Positions 31,307-45,100 of a DNA stretch of 64,000 bases are shown here, piece by piece. Position 1 is the stretch's first letter. Each line of letters begins with the position of its first letter. Position numbers and translations under genes: made by a program. Origin of the DNA: Undaria pinnatifida (taxonomy: Eukaryota > Sar > Phaeophyceae > Laminariales > Alariaceae); the NCBI GenBank assembly GCA_012845835.1, contig JABAKD010000011.1, forward strand, positions 312,501 to 376,500, in the 5' to 3' direction. The notes under the pieces are model-generated. The model saw only the letters and a list, made by a program, of their open reading frames with translations. It made no database searches and was not told the DNA's origin.

Positions 31307-32609
31307 GTATATAACTTAAATAAATCGCAATAAACACAAAATATTCACATTCGAACGGTGTTGGTTTGGCTACTTTCATACTTTGATCGGTTTTACGAGC
31401 GGGTAGTTTGATTTTAGTGCGATTGGTGACTAGTGGTCATTATTTTTATTGGATTCATTTTTGTTCGATTAGTTTGATTGATTTGGTTGGTTTGATCGAT
31501 CTGCTTGATTATTTTAGTTTGATTTCTTGGTTAGTTCGAGTAGTGTGATTGTGAATAGCCTGACTATTTGGCGAGCCGCGTCATCAGCCAGATTTTTTTT
31601 CGGCGATCATACTATTATTATGAATACATCTCCCGTACCTCGCGTCATCGGCAACCCACACACGTTTACTGCGTATTTACAAGGGCTGTGATCCGGCAGG
31701 CTTTCGCGACCTGCACCCGTCCGGGCCGTACGAAGAATTTGCACTGTACTTCGGTTGCTTGCACATGCGTACCTGGTGGTGCATATGTGCGTGTTCGTTT
31801 GCTTGTGTGCGCGTGTGATGCGTGTGCGGCCGACCGCGTGATCGGCATTTGTTTTGTTGCCGTAGAATGATTTTCAAGTGCTCAGAAATACCTGACCCAT
31901 ATGCGCTACTACTACTGTAGTACGGTAAGGCTAAGACCTGTTAATGGTATTCATGTTTTTTTTAAGCTCCATGTTTCGAGGAGCTCTATCCCCTGTCTTC
32001 GTCCCAAAATTGACCTTGAGAAACCAGTGAAATTTTAACCGGAGAATCTAGATGAACAACGCCATGGGCAATGTAGGTACTACTGTAGAAACTGGTAACA
32101 AGACCTCAACACCTGCAGTTAGTCCGATGAATGGGCGATGTCGTGTGTCATGCTGGGTGACTACGGGAAGCACTGAGGGGGCCTAGCAAGCAAAAGAACG
32201 GCGGCATACCTGCAATTAGTCCCATGAATTGGCGATGTCATGTGTCAAGCTGGGTGACAACGGAAAGCACTGAGGCAGACTAGCAAGCGAAAGAACGGCA
32301 GCATACCTGGTCATGTGGTAGATGCGTGAACTGACCTAATGAATTGTGAAGCATGAATGGTGTTCTGATTACATAAGAGGGGGCTTAAGAGGGGGGAAAT
32401 ATCGGGGGGAAAGTTACCATTCAGCTCATCGGCGACACAGCCCGGGCCGGTTGAGGAAGGGAGTGTGTATTTTCCGAGGCAAAACTCAAGCTTTTTCAGT
32501 GTTATACGACACGCGCGCAGCACGCCGACTCTTGTGCGGGTGAGTGCTCTGATAATATCTCAATTTTCATGCTCCTGGTTGATTTATATTGGGTAAATTA
32601 GTAGCTTGT
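31307..32609. other. Intergenic stretch, no gene seen
   Basis: T-rich 'gattgatttggtttgat' sequence at 31380-31560, then unique sequence. 32105-32190 and 32205-32300 are a direct duplication ('cctgcagttagtcc.atgaa' to 'gcaagc.aaagaacgg'). Confidence 0.5.
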
Positions 32610-32880
32610 TTAGTTGGTAGGTTTGGAGCCCCGTCAGGCAACATACTTTCACGAAAAAGAGGTACTGTACTGTAGCCCTATTATCGTGGAGCCCCGTCAG
32701 TCAGAAGTGTTTTGGACAAAAAGAGGTACTGTTCTTATTGTATCTCTATTACCGTGGGGCCGTGTCAATCAGAAATGTTTTGGCCAAAAAGAGGTACTGT
32801 ATTGTACCCCTATTATTGTGGAGCCCCGTCAGTCAGAAATGATTTGGCCAAAAAGAGGTAATGTATTGCACCCCTATCAG
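32610..32880. repeat. ~68-bp tandem repeat, four units
   Basis: Units 'ggagccccgtcagtcagaa' to 'aaaaagaggtactgta' and 'cccctattat'. A related single unit lies at 34965-35045 ('gaaccccgtcattcagga'). Confidence 0.8.
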
Positions 32881-33060
32881 TTAGTTAGTTAGTTGGCTAG
32901 TTAGTTAGGTAGGTAGGTAGGTAGGTAGGTAGGTAGGTAGGTAGGTAGGTAGGTAGGTAGGTATGTAGGTGGGTAGGTAGGCAGGTAGGTAGGTAGTTGG
33001 GTAGGTAGGTAGGTAGGTAGGTAGGTCGTAGGTCGGTAGGTAGGTGGGTAGGTAGGCGAT
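32880..33060. repeat. (GTAG)n microsatellite
   Basis: 'agttagttagttggctag' then (GTAG)n with minor variants. Confidence 0.95.
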
Positions 33061-33416
33061 AAGCGCCGACCATCCTAAGGTTTTGTGTTCGAATTGTCGA
33101 GTCAAGCTCATTTTAAAACCTCAGAACAGCAAAACGAGAAACACTTCACGCGAGATACATAAAGCCGCACGTTCGTTTAGTGGTAGAAAAGAAGTGGTAG
33201 TAGCCTCTTCTTCATCATGAAACAAGCAGGAAACTCTAGGTCATAGAAGTAGTAGATTCGAAGTCGTAGAAGAGGCAGATGATACGTCGTAGAAAGTCGT
33301 AGGTGTTCTGCTGTACGTCTCGGTCGTGTGCTATGATAGAGATAGCACTCTTGAGATTCGGTCGTGTGACGCTATGACCAAAAACAAATACGAAGTATGG
33401 AGTATATGTTACCGAT

Positions 33417-33570
33417 AGTCCCACAGTTGAGGAGGTCAACCAATCAACCAATCAGCACGTCATGATAGTTCCACAGTTGAAGAGGTCAACCAACCAACCA
33501 ATCAGAACGTCACAATAGTTCCACACTTGAGGAGGTCAACCAACCCGCCTTATCAGAACGTCAGAAGGCC
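33417..33570. repeat. ~60-bp tandem repeat, three units
   Basis: 'agttccacagttgaggaggt' then 'caaccaaccaatcagaacg', in three imperfect copies. A ~110-bp direct duplication with 'ttaataaa.ccgtc' to 'tttgcagta' follows at 33790-33950. Confidence 0.8.
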
Positions 33571-34019
33571 ACAAACCCCTACCGTGGGATGCCACTACTA
33601 TTCATTCATACTATTAATACTGTTAATACTATTAAAAGGGTCTACTAATACTATTAACACTATTAATACTGTTGATAGGGTAGGGGCCGGCGGCTCTTTA
33701 GGAACGCGGGAATGACGCGGGATATATGACAGAGATCACAGCCATTTCTTCGGCTAACAATATTCCTCAACGACGGGGCTGCTTATTAATTAACCTGTTA
33801 ATAAAGCCGTCTCGGAATATCGTAACTCTTGGTTTGCAGTACGTACGATATCTATATATATATATATATATCTATATATATCTGTATATGTATATGTATA
33901 TGTTAATAAAACCGTCGGAATATTGTAACTCTTGCTTTGCAGTAGGACATATAGACTATATATAAATATATAAATATGTAGGTATGCCTAGGCCATGGGG
34001 TTGTTCATGGTGGTATCAG

Positions 34020-34240
34020 AAGGTACTAAGTCTTGCTCGTGTTTGTAGTGATGAGAATGTACTTGTTTGTGTTTGTCGTCACCACTGAGAATGAGAATGT
34101 GCTTGTTCGTGGTAATGAGAATGTACTTGTTCGTGTTTGGCCATGATAATGTACTTGTTCGTGTTTTCTTGGGTCAAGAATGTGCTTGTTCGTGTTTTCT
34201 TGGATCAAGAATGTGCTTGTTTGTGTTTTCTAGGGTGAAG
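34020..34240. repeat. 'aatgtgcttgttcgtgttt' degenerate tandem repeat
   Basis: Seven or eight imperfect ~28-32 bp units. Confidence 0.8.
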
Positions 34241-34389
34241 AAGGTACTAAGTATGGCGCTCTCCTCATGTTCGAGGAACCTCCCAAAAAAAGGAAAACGG
34301 TGCACATCCCCACCCTACCAGATGTGTCATCCGTCGAGGTCATAAACAAATTGCCGCCATGGATCCATCAAGGAAGGTAAGGCTCTCTG

Positions 34390-34785
34390 CTTCGTCGAAG
34401 TGGTAGATTCTACGTCGTAACAGTCGTAGGTTCTTGTCGTACAGCTGTAGAGTCTAGGTCGTAGAAGCCGTAGATTCTACAGTACAGCGCAGTATTGCGG
34501 AGGAGCATGATGAGCTTTACTTGTCGATCACTCACAAAAAGTTCAGAAACAAGAAGAAAACAATCGTTTCGAAGTGGCATACATACATTCTACGTCCGAG
34601 AAGTAGTATGTATGCATATGTTCCTCCTGAGTCGTAGAAGTGGTGGGTTTCTCCCAAGATGTAGAAGTAGTAGTAGATGCCTCCTACTTCGTAGAAGTTA
34701 CAAGTGATGGGTTTCTCCTAAGTCGTAGAAGTAGTAGATGCCTCCTACGTCGAAGAAGTGGTAGATTCTTCCTAAGTCGTGACGC
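34390..34785. repeat. Dispersed units of the 'gtcgtagaagtggtagattc' repeat
   Basis: Same unit as the array next to the gene B stop, less regular. Further units lie at 33240-33310. Confidence 0.7.
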
Positions 34786-34789
34786 GTGC

Positions 34790-35045
34790 TACGACAGAGG
34801 TGCACCCCTTTTTTTCTGAGGTTCCTCAATTTTGGGTGTGCCTAAAACCTCTCCCAATTTGGAGAAAAGCAAAGCCGCCACCGGATAGAAAATTCCATGG
34901 CCTAGGTACGGAACGAGAATTCATGCAAAAAAATTTCCTATTGTTTATTTTTTTCCGACGATTGTTGGGTTAGGGAACCCCGTCATTCAGGAAACAAAAT
35001 AGCCAAAAAAGCCAAAAAAAAGGTATACCTCTATCGTATCGTGCG
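34790..35045. repeat. Interspersed family 6 copy
   Basis: 'gaggtgcaccccttttttt' to 'ggtatacctctatcgtatcg', matching 59225-59530. Confidence 0.6.
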
Positions 35046-35084
35046 TCTCTATCTTGATCATAGTATACATATATTCCTTCTAAG

Positions 35085-35370
35085 CTGTGGCAGTGGTAGA
35101 TTCCTTCTAAGTCGTCGTGGAATTGGTAGATTCTTCCCAAGTTGTAGAAGTAGCACATTTCTCCTTAGTCGCAAATGTGGTAGATTTTTCCTGAGTCGTC
35201 GTAGAAGTGGTAGATTCTTCCCAAGTCGTTGTAGAAGTGGTAGATCCATCCTAAGTCGTAGAAGTGGTAGATTCCTTCTAAGTCGTCGTAGAATTGGTAG
35301 ATTCATCACAAGTCGTCGTAAAAGTGGTAGACCCATATTAAGTCGAAGAAGCGGTAGATTCTACGTCTTC
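35085..35370. repeat. ~30-bp tandem array abutting the gene B stop codon
   Basis: About nine units of 'gtcgtagaagtggtagattc' plus 'ttcctaa'. The last unit ends three bases from the TAA of gene B, so on the minus strand the array forms the first part of the 3' UTR. Confidence 0.85.
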
Positions 35371-35372
35371 GG

Positions 35373-35562
35373 TTACGCAAAAAGTGCCGCGATGGAATCG
35401 TCAAGGGCCAGAGCTTTCGGGTCCTTCCCGGTCTTATTGGGCACTTGGGCTGGCGCCCCAAGATCCAGCAGCAGTGAAACTAGCGACCCGAAGCCACTCC
35501 TTGCGGCAATGTGCAGCGGGGTGTCGCTGTCCTTGTCTCCCCTTCCGACCTCCGATCCTTTC
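35373..35562 (-). CDS. Gene B terminal exon: last ankyrin repeats
   Basis: (E)KGSEVGRGDKDSDTPLHIAA, RSGFGSLVSLLLDLGAPAQV and NKTGKDPKALALDDSIAALF then Ala and TAA. The acceptor is ttgacag. The last repeat is truncated, as is common for capping repeats. A ~30-bp tandem array begins directly after the stop. Confidence 0.9.
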
Positions 35563-36053
35563 CTGTCAATCAACGTTGATAAGAGAGGTGGTGTTAAGAT
35601 ATAGAAAGAGAGACGGGGCGGGTTCGGGAGACTCTTAGCGTAAACGTAAGGAGCTAATACGTCACGCGCGCAGGCGGCATCCCCGTGTTGCTTGCGCTGG
35701 TCCGCGTTCATCCTGTATCCTACAATCCTGTATAGTAGTAGTTTGTGCGTGGGTAGTAGTCGCTTGAAAAATATCGTGCGCACTGCTTTGCTCGATGTGT
35801 GATGGTCGCTGCACAACGGAAATAATATTCCACTTTTGATAAAACTCCGCTGCAAAAGACGTATACCCACACACAGTCCACAAGCAAATAGGTTCTCAAG
35901 GACCGCCGAGGACGACGCGTGTGCTGCGCTACGACAGGAGGTATGTGGGGTATACCACGTTTTGGCTGAGAAAAACGTATTCAGAGAATGACGGAGCCAC
36001 CTTTCACCAAACAGCCCGTCGGAACTTCGTGAGTTTTGTTGTTTTTGTTGTTT

Positions 36054-36101
<48 letters not shown>

Positions 36102-39100
36102 TCGTCGGTAGTTTTTTTCGTTTTAATACCTATAGACTATAGGCCATGGGATTTTTAATCGGTATTAAAACGAACAAATCACCCCCCCTCACCCCCCCAA
36201 GAAAAAACTGTCTCTTGGAAGAGCTAGCCGCAGGAAAAAAACGGTGCGCAAACACCCCTAGTATCGACAGACCAAGGTTTTAAAGGTAGGCTTTAAAGGT
36301 AGGCATTTAAGGTAGAGGCTCTAAAGGCACCTGCTTTTTCACTGTTTTTTTTTTGTTTTTCTCATTCGCGCGCGTGACTCTGTACCTTGCTGTGGTGACA
36401 AGAAAAAAACAAAAAAACTTTCGGCGATTTTTCTTGTTGCGAGCAGTGTAGCTCTAACCCTTCCATCATATCATAGCGGATTCAACCCGCAAAAAATTAG
36501 AACAGCTCTCGACACGAAAGCTTCAAGACCGCGAAGGAACAGGGGGATGGTCACGTCGCGCGAGTGAGCGCCACCCCAATCCACTAAAAGCCGAGGCATC
36601 AAAAAGTGAGCCCCTTCCCGTATGTGTGGTCTAAAATCGCAGTACGCGTGCTTTGGGCGCAGCTCTAAACGGGCTGAGGAGCCAGAAAAAAAACTAGAGG
36701 GTACTAGAGGGCAAGTTTAAGGCAGTACTCACTCCACGAGTTTTTTTACCACGGCGTTCTGTCCGAACATGCAGGCCTTGTGCAGAGGTGTGGATCCTTG
36801 CACGTTGGCCATGTCCGGCTCCGCTCCGCCGGCCAGCAGGCGGACGATGATGTTCAGCACGCCTCGGCAAGCCGCGTAGTGAAGCGGGGTGTTGCCTGGG
36901 GGCGGCGGTGGATCGACAGGATAACCCCCCGGTTCGGGGACGGAAACGTCAAGCAGAGAATCACGCAACTTCGCGGCGGGTGGGTCGAAAATTGGTTTCC
37001 CCCGCCCGGGGACGGAAACATCAACTGATCAAGTGGAGAAGAACGCAAGTTCATGGGTTGGATCGATCGCTCGCACCACGCGTCTGTTCGTTGTGACACA
37101 GCCTGTACATATACATCGAAGTAAGTTAGCTTCGTTCTTAAGGGACAGACGGCTCGTGTGACGTGACATGACATGACGTGACGTGACGTGACATGACATG
37201 ACATGACATGACATGACATGACATGACATGACATGACATGACGAGAACAGCGACATGACATGACGAGAACAGCGACATGACATGACGAGAAGAGCGAGTT
37301 CAACTTCGTGGACAAGATGGAAGAGAAATATGGTATTCGCTGAAACCAAGCGTTTTTGAAAAATTGCGCGCTATTGTACACATGACGCTCGCGAGAGCGC
37401 CTTTGAAATAAAACTGGGTGTTGCCCGCGGCGGTGGGAGACGAGATATCCCTCAGGAATAGAGACACGGCGTTCTTGAGATGCGGGGATGTATCGAAATG
37501 AAGGCACATGCTCCCACGAATGAATCGAGGCAAGCGTGCCTTGACACTCTGACGACCGACCGCCGCGAACCAATCAAAAAGAAAATTTCTGTAACGAAAA
37601 CAAAAAACAGGTGATAGAGACACACCATGATACTTTTAGCAGTCGGGGCTGTCTAGTAGGTCAGCGATTGGTGGCTGTGCTGGTGTTCCTAAGGCTGACT
37701 GCTACTTCACTCAGCGGTTACAGTGTGCATCCCCAACCAAAGCAGAAAACCTGTGGATGATGATGTGTGCCTGTATTGGCAGTATGACATTTTGACAGTA
37801 GGACAGTATGACGGTATGACAGTATGACAGTACCTGGTATGACAATATGACAGTATGACAGCAGTATGGCAGCACGAGATAAGCAACGCTGCGGTGGGAG
37901 CGCGACGCATAATTTGTCTTGAAGGTCCTCCCTTGAAGTATATCAATAATACCACATACGGAGTAGAATATAACGACATTAGGAATGGAGCCATCCCACG
38001 GTAGGGTATGGTTGCAGCATGATCAGATCAGATCAGTCCCTGAGGTCCTCACATGAAGAGCTCAATATATCACCCGAAAAATGACTTGGAAGGCATTCGT
38101 TCGCACAACACGACCAAGCTGCTATCTATGCCTCAGTCCTAAAGAAGTGCACTGTACTCGTGAAACGACTGGACTGCAGTATACAACACACCTCTAGTTC
38201 CTCGCTTGAGGAGCTCAATCAGACAGGTATATTATTAGTTAATGCAACAACGGGGGCCCCTATCGTGGGATGACTCACCAATACAGTAATAGTGTGCATA
38301 CAGTAATACAGTAATAGTGTGCATACAGTAATACAGTAACAGTGTGCATACAGTAATACCTCATCCGAAAAAAAACTGATCTTGAGCAAAACCTTGCCCG
38401 TCTTTAACTCAGGATGAACAATGACTGACTGATTCGTCATGCCTTAGCAAATATACAACAACTGATCATCATGAAAAACGCTAACCTAACTGGGTATTGG
38501 ACACATAGACTACATGCTATATCCCGTAGAGATGACATCACCGTTTCTTCTTCTGTGGATCCTCCCTTAACCCCTTCAGAGCCGCCAAACCCCTTCCTGT
38601 ACTAACTGCAAGTAAATTTGTCCCCAAATAGGGTTTCGACTTGTAAAGGCGTTCAAGAGAGCTCTATACCCCACCCATAGACCGATTTTTTTACAGCAGT
38701 AAAACTTAAAGTGCTACAAGTCGGGTCACCAGGCTCATCACCTAGGCACCGAAACCATCAGCATTGCGAAGCCAGAAGCGCAATATTCCGACGATGGTGT
38801 TATCAATACTATAATAGCAGGTTAAGGCGTCCCGTCGTTCGGAAATGTCGCTAGCCAGTATATACGTGCATCCTTTTCTTTTTCTTTTTCTTTTTTTCTT
38901 TCATCCTCCGGCAGATGGAGTGACTTGAAACCTCTAAAAAATCACCACAACTTACCGCGTATTTTCATGCAGGTCGTGTGTCAATTTGGATCAATTTGGA
39001 TCAATTTGGGTGAATTTGGGTCAATTTGTGTCAACTTGTGTCAATTTGGATCACGATGACACTTACTGATGCATTAAGGTAGTAAGGTATATCACATTTT

Positions 39101-42100
39101 TTTTGTTTTTGGCTATTTGCGAATGACGGAGCTCCTTGAAGAAAAAAAAATGTCGCAAAGTCATTCTAATTTCGCAATATGTTATTTTATTTTTGTATAC
39201 ACACTTCCGGCTGAAAAACAGCGATTTTCCTTCACGAACGTTTCATGGCTGCTGCTCCACACGAGGAAATGGCGCTAATAAAAAATAGTCTCCATATATT
39301 TTCTTGCTTGCAAAGGAAGAACTATCGAACGATCACGTCGGGGTTGATAAGGAAGGGGCACCACCGTATTTCAGGAGGTACGGCCTGGTAGCTGGTTCCA
39401 AAACCGGCGATTTCGTGGAAGAAAAGTGAAAAGCTAAGGAAGGGGGCTACCGTAGAACGACTCATCCATTTCTGCATATAAATGTATTTGCCTTAGAAGG
39501 AAGAAAGTAGCGCTCTCCTCAGCAAAGTTCCCAGCAAGGTTCTCAGAAACGTTATTACTCAACTGTATTCTTAATCCAGCGCTATGATAGGTTATGATTG
39601 CTTACGATAGGTTATGGTAGGTTATGCATTCTTCTCTTCCCGAGGTAGCGGCAGCGCGAGCTCTCAACACCGGCGGTCCCCGTTGCTACGCCAGTTCCTC
39701 AACCGAGGTCTGGTTAGTCATTGTTTAGTCAGTCATTGGTTAGTTAGCCTCGTTAGTTCGCCTCGTTAGTCTGATTAGTCTGGTTAGTCCGGTTAGTCCA
39801 GTTAGTCCGGTTAGTCTGGTACGTCTGGTCAGTCTGGTCAGTCTGATAAGTCTGGTTAGTCTGGTTGGCATGGCTAGCCTCGTTAGTCTGATAAGTCTCG
39901 CTGGTGTGGAACATCTTGGGCCAAAACGTGCCACTCCCGGCTGTACCTCACACCGCCGTTGTTTTTATTCTGGCGCTATTTTTTAGGGGAAAACAAATTT
40001 TGAGAAAAACGGGAAGTCCATCCCGATGGCCTAGGTATGCATGCAGCAAAAAAGCAATAATATCGCAAAAGAAGAGCAGCATTCCCACGCTTTGGGGCTA
40101 ACCTCCTTGGGACCTTGATTTGCAGGGTAAGCCACACGAAACTACACGGGGGGCTGCTAGCTTTAGGGGTGAAGGCCTTCCTTCACGCGGGACTCCCACT
40201 GGAGGGGTTGCACGACGCGCGCATCTAGCATAAACTATCTATCGTGCGTTTTGTTGCACATGGTTCATGCTATTACAATGGCCGCATTTCTTGTTCATTG
40301 TATCGCTACACACTATCATCAGTATAATTAGCAAGTATCAAAAAAGGTCAAGGGTGGAAAAAAAAAATTGCTCAAAAAAATGATATCCCTCTACCGCAGG
40401 ATGGCGGCATTCCAACCATTCAATCCATTCCATCCATTCCAACCATTCCAACCATTCCAATTATTCCGACCATTCCAACCATTCTAACCATCCCAACCAT
40501 TCCAATCATTCCAACCATTCCAACCATTCCAACCATTCCATCCATTCCAACCATTCCAACCATTCCATCCATTTCATCCATTCCTATCATTCCATTCATT
40601 CCAACCATTCCAACCATTCCAATCATTCCAACCATTCCAACCATTCCATCCGTTCCATCCATTCCAACCATTGGGGTTAAGGGACGCCACGTCCTTCAGA
40701 TTTGTTTTTCCCCTACGAAAAGCGATATCCCCCTATCCTATCGTAGCGCGCGGGACCTACGTCTCAAGCGTCTCAAGCGCCTCACCGAATTCGTCGACGG
40801 CGTTGGCGTCGGCACCCCTGTCCAATAGGAGAGCAATGCACCCCTCGTGGGAATTGCTGCAGGCGTGGTGAAGCGCCCGCATGCCGGCGTACCCGAAGGC
40901 TTCCACGTTGGCTTCCTTGTCCAAGAGATACGAGGCCACATCTTCGTGCCCATTCCTAGTTAATAATAATAAAAATAATAAAATGCGTCACAGCATGCAG
41001 CATGCAGCGCTTTAAGAACCCGTGTGCCAAGAAACCGACAAATTAAGAAAATATGTGTCTTGAATGTTCAGCGGTACAAATACCCTAAGAAAGCATGCAT
41101 GATGGAGGACGTATCCATCCGAAGGCTTCGACGCTGGCTTCTGTGTCGGGCGAATGTGCGGTCGAGAGCCATTATTTGGGTGCAATATGATGTTAGGAGC
41201 TCAGAAAATTCTCAGAAACTTCTCAGAAACTTCTCAGAAAACTGCTCATCATGGTAGGAGCTCAGAAAATTCTCGGAAACTTCTGCTGTGCACACTCCTA
41301 CCGAGGGATAACTCGGATCAAAAACTTCGAGGTACAGTATACACGTACCAGGTACGACGTATATACATGGAGTAAGTGGGTCTCCCAGTAAGCTGGTGAT
41401 GTGCGAGAGCAATATGGCCTCCTGCCGATGACGCCAAGTATGATAAGAATAAGATTAAGGGTCTGTTTACGACACAGACCACCCGTTCTTTCCTTGCAGG
41501 TTTCTCTACTACTAATAGGCTACTACTAATAGGCTACTACTAATAGGCTACTACTAATAGGCTACTACTAATAGGCTACTACTAATAGGCTACCACTAAT
41601 AGGCTACTACTAATAGGCTACTACCAATAGGCTACTACTAACAGGCTACTACTAATAGGCTACTACTAATAGGCTACTACTAATAGGCAGGTTCCACGTT
41701 GGTCACTCACTTGTACTAGATATATGAGCTCTTCTTGTATTAGTTCCACACACGCCACGGACGGACTGAATAGCGTTCAATTCCGCGAGGCAAAAAAAGC
41801 AGCATCCCCTTTTTCCCATACGCAAATGCCTTCAAGGGCATGTGAAACCCTTTTATATCTAGCTGTATCCCATATCTCACGCCTTCTTAGGCTCCCAGGG
41901 GAATGCCATAACACCATCACAACATCCCTACTGTTCAAAATAATACTGTTCTATACTGTAGGTTTATTACGCGGCAAGGAGTTGGGGATTTTTTGCGCGG
42001 TATAATACCGTAAAAAAGATACCTGGTATACTATAATATAGTACAATAAAATACAGTACAACACAGTACAATACAGTACAATACAGTACAACACAGTACA

Positions 42101-45100
42101 ATATAGCACAATATAGTACAGAATAGTGCAATATAGTACAATATAGTACAATATAGTTCAAAATAATATAGTTCAATATAGCACAATATAGTACAATATA
42201 GTACAATATAGCACAATATGGTACAATATAGTACAATATAGTACCAATATAGTACAATATAGTACCAATATAGTACAATATAGTACAATATAGTGCAATG
42301 TCGTAGTGCATTTAGTACAAAGTAGTACAGTATAGTACTATAGTAGGGTTTGAGCCTGAAACGTTGGCACTCGCACAGCTTGAAGCAGCAAGTCGCTGCA
42401 CTGACAGTGGCACAGAGCACGCACGTATTATTTTGGTGTTAAAATCGTTGTTCTCACATTAGATTATGTTATATTGAGCGTTGTATAATAAAAATTCAAA
42501 TACACACACTTAATCTCTGAGATGAAGATTTCGTCGAAACGCATCTTTGCAAGCTGTGTGCGGCACTCCGATCGCACGGCTTCAGTACACTGTGTGTGTC
42601 CTCGTTAAAGGATGCAGGTCGGCGAGTATTGTTTTAAGAAAAAACGAACACTTAGGCAAATTAGGCTGAGATTGACACAAAAACATGAAATTCGGGAGGA
42701 GTACAGAACACCTACCAAGCTACTTATTATATCAAGAACACGAACGCATAAGCAAAATCAGGCGGAGATTGACACAAAAACATGAAATTCGGGAGTAGTA
42801 GTAGTAGGACAGAAAATCTATAATACCTGGTTTCTGTTAAGAAAACGAACACTAAAACGAGAAAAAAGTAAACCGAGATTGACACAAAACGTGAAATTCG
42901 GGAGTAATAATACAGAACATCTACCCCTACCTGTGGTGGCTATTACAGAAAAATCAACACTTGAAAAAACAAAAAAAGTAGGCTGAGATTGACACAACAA
43001 CGTGAAATGGCTATTATTACGGGAAAACGAACACTTAAAAAAACAAAAGTAGGCTGAGATTGACACAAAAACGTGAAATTCGGGAGTAGTAGTAGCACAA
43101 AACATCTATAACAGTACTTGTACCTACCTGTTGTCGCATGTAGAAGACGAACACACGAAGCGAGAAAAAAAGTAGGCTGAGATTGACACGAAAACGCCAA
43201 GTTCGGGAATCGCCTCGCTGAAGGTAGTGCGGAATACGTCAATTTCCCGAACAAGCATTCAATGAATGCCTTCCTGTGAAGGTGATAATGCTGATAATAC
43301 TGACCAAGCCGATAAAGTGTCGTACCTGGTACAGACTAAATACCTGGTAGTGACGTTATCTTCGAAGTGCTTTTTTCTCATCCCTTTTATTATCTTCGAA
43401 GTTATAGTGTCTCCTTCGCCGTCGGCCCTAAACGTAACTCAAACCCGGGTCACCACAAACGGGCTCTTCCCCCCCCCCCCCCACTGAATAGCCTCCCTAC
43501 AATCCCGGGACGCATCGCGTCGGGTTTTTATCGACGAGGAAGACACTACTTACTTGCTTCTCAAAGCGCGAATCGCCGTTTTCGGAAGGTCGCATGAAGG
43601 GGGGGGGGGGGGGAGGGGGGGGCGTACTCGTTTTCTTGCTCGCCTTAGTCATTTGGCCGTTGACCGTGCAACTCTTTCCGAGACCTGGAGCACCTCTAAC
43701 ACTCCTTACACAGAGACACCTCCCAACGTTCGGGCGCTCACTACGTTTCTTTACGTTTCTCCCGAATGATGTTAGGTGAAGACCTTTTTGTCGCCTAAGA
43801 TGTCGCCTAAGTTGTCGCCTAAGATGTCGCCTAAGATGTCGCCTAAGATGTCGCCTAAGATGTCGCCTAAGATGTCGCCTAAGATGTCGCCGTCTATCGC
43901 CCAGGATAATATTGTCGAGATCGATTGTTTTCCTTAACACTATCTATTCCCTCAAACTTTCTCCGTGTCACATTTTTCGCCTGTTTTCCTCTCCTCCTCC
44001 TCCTCCTCCTCCTCCTCCTCCTCTCACACATCCCGTTCCTCCGTGTACAACCGATCACATTCTCTCACTCTGTGAGATCTACGCATAAAGGGGCGGGGGG
44101 TGTAGTCAGTTTGTGCATGTGGCCCTATTCGTATGGCCATAGAGCCTCGCATCCCTACTATGCCGGGACGGAGCATGTCAGATTTTCCCCGACCAGGCGG
44201 ACATCGCGTGCACCAAGAGCGAAGCGCCGTGAGGTGGTCGGCAAGGCGCATCAAGACTGGCGGGCGGGGGGGCGTGCTCATTTGTTGCTTGCCTCGTTTG
44301 ACCGTTGACCAGGCATCTGTTTCGAGACGGAGCACCGTTCCTACACTCCTATTAGGAATAGAGACACCTAGTGATACGACGTGACGAGTTCACACCCGTC
44401 TTGCTGAAGTATGTTTACGTACATACATGCCAAATCGATTAAGCTTTCATCATGCAACCGCGCCATTGGTCCAACGTCTATAGTCTAACGAATTAACCTG
44501 GACGTAGATTAATGGCACATCGTACATTACCGGCATACGTGTGTTTCGTGTTCACTTTAACGCTTGTGGGTAGGGCTTGAGAGGGAAAAATGAAGACTAA
44601 AGATGGCGTTCGCGACATCCTTCACACAAAGCAGCACGGGCTGCTACCAATGGATCAGCTGACGACGACGTTTACTGTCGAGCTTGGGGGTCCTCGACGA
44701 GAACGACCCAAGCACCAATATCTCTCACTCTATAAAACCTCCCCTCGCTTAGCCCCTTTAGAGCCGCAAAATACCTCCCTACACTGAAGGCAAGATAGAA
44801 GTTCGTGAGGTTTGTGAAGGCGAGAGAGAGGCTCGTGAAGGCGAGAAAGAGGGTTGTGAAGGCACTTCCTTGCCCCATCTACGAAAGAACGAGCGAGTCT
44901 CGGCCTCGGCCAACACTCGTCCGCGACCAAGACAAGGCAGACACAATCGACATCATCGGAGGAGGCGACCTTCGTATGTACATATGGATACCGATATATA
45001 TATATATATGTGTATGTTTTCCGGCTTGTTCGGTTCTTATTTTTATTTGTGCCTGTGGCATGTTGTAATGCTGCCGGCTGCTTTGTGTTCCGTATACATT

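Noticed and set aside
42640-43215. CRISPR-like array of repeats with variable spacers
   Set aside because: Repeats are imperfect, spacers are A-rich remnants of the same unit, and no cas genes are present.
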